Below, piece by piece: positions 5,277 to 5,624 of a stretch of DNA of 5,624 bases. The stretch comes from Paracoccaceae bacterium (lineage in GTDB: Bacteria > Pseudomonadota > Alphaproteobacteria > Rhodobacterales > Rhodobacteraceae). The notes under the pieces were generated by a model. The model ran no database searches and was not told the origin of the DNA. It was given only the letters and a program-made list of their open reading frames with translations. The stretch's first letter is position 1; every line of letters begins with the position of its first letter. The DNA lies in assembly GCA_024742655.1 (NCBI GenBank), contig JANSYB010000190.1, positions 1 through 5,624 of the forward strand, given 5' to 3'. The position numbers and the translations under genes are program-made.

Positions 5277-5624
5277 ATGACAAACGCAGACCTCTCCGAT
5301 CTTCTGTCCCGCATGGCCGGGGGCGACAAGGCCGCCTTCGGCGCGTTCTACAGGGCTCTGGAAAAGCCCGTTTTCAGATTCATCGTGTCGAAATTGAACG
5401 ATCCGTTCGAGGCGGCCGACATACAGCATGACGTCTTCATGGACATCTGGCGCTCCGCGGGGCGCTTCGAGGGCCGGTCGGCGGTCAAGACATGGGTATT
5501 CGGAATAGCATACAGGAAAACGATGGATCATTTTCGCAAACACGGGCGCGTCGACCTCACCGACGACATCGGCGACAGCGCCGATGACAGCCCCGACGCG
5601 GTGGCCTGCATCGCCGCGACACAA
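5277..5624 (+). CDS. ECF-type RNA polymerase sigma-70 factor, N-terminal part (3' end outside window)
   Basis: The frame is open from ATG 5277 to the window end, giving 116 residues without a stop. It shows sigma-70 region 2 in order: FGAFYRALEKPVFRFIVSKL (21-40), the acidic core-binding segment EAADIQHDVFMDIWRSAGRF (45-64), and the -10-recognition segment SAVKTWVFGIAYRKTMDHFR (68-87). An acidic linker follows (DLTDDIGDSADDSPD, 93-107). Region 4 is expected just beyond the right edge. There is no region 1.1 or 3, so it belongs to the extracytoplasmic function (group 4) class, which directs RNA polymerase to stress or envelope promoters and is usually held by an anti-sigma factor often encoded next door. 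Position as the last visible gene of an exported-protein operon suggests that it regulates, or is co-regulated with, this envelope module. The target promoter is not identified. Confidence 0.93.
   Translation, partial: MTNADLSDLLSRMAGGDKAAFGAFYRALEKPVFRFIVSKLNDPFEAADIQHDVFMDIWRSAGRFEGRSAVKTWVFGIAYRKTMDHFRKHGRVDLTDDIGDSADDSPDAVACIAATQ

Noticed and set aside
5157..5624. 155-codon - strand frame at the right edge
   Set aside because: It is antisense to the ECF sigma gene, whose region 2 motifs and RBS are clear on the + strand.

Overview
The window is GC-rich, densely coding DNA with every supported gene on the + strand and mostly ATG starts preceded by purine-rich Shine-Dalgarno sites. Codon usage, the MBL-hydrolase/AEC-transporter pair at the left edge and the exported-protein style suggest an alphaproteobacterium, most likely of the Rhodobacterales type. 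This is inferred from protein character only; there is no rRNA or other marker gene in the window.

Left part (1-1058): the last 38 codons of a metallo-beta-lactamase-fold hydrolase are followed 6 nt later by a complete AEC (auxin efflux carrier-like) membrane transporter. They read as a translationally coupled pair with core-genome character. A 92-nt spacer with no clear promoter or terminator separates them from the next block.

Right part (1151-5624): five consecutive genes look like one envelope-directed module. They are (i) a 137-aa secreted protein with four mature cysteines, unrecognised; (ii) a 159-aa secreted protein with a CARDB-like beta-sandwich pattern and four mature cysteines; (iii) a ~634-aa cysteine-free protein with a signal peptide, a short Ig-like N-terminal domain and a long predicted outer-membrane beta-barrel; (iv) a 358-aa exported protein with a C-terminal fibronectin-III-like domain, whose ribosome binding site overlaps the stop codon of the barrel gene; (v) the N-terminal 116 residues of an ECF sigma-70 factor, cut by the window end. 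Genes iii-v are tightly packed (9 and 19 nt gaps) and almost certainly co-transcribed. Genes i and ii are set off by intergenic hairpins at 1605-1636 and 2160-2197, and the second has a perfect TTGACA box inside its loop.

Working model (inference): the ECF factor, with a partner presumably encoded beyond the right edge, controls or is controlled together with a set of exported beta-rich proteins that assemble at, or signal from, the outer membrane. No function is assigned to the set. No mobile elements, CRISPR arrays, tRNA or rRNA genes were seen.
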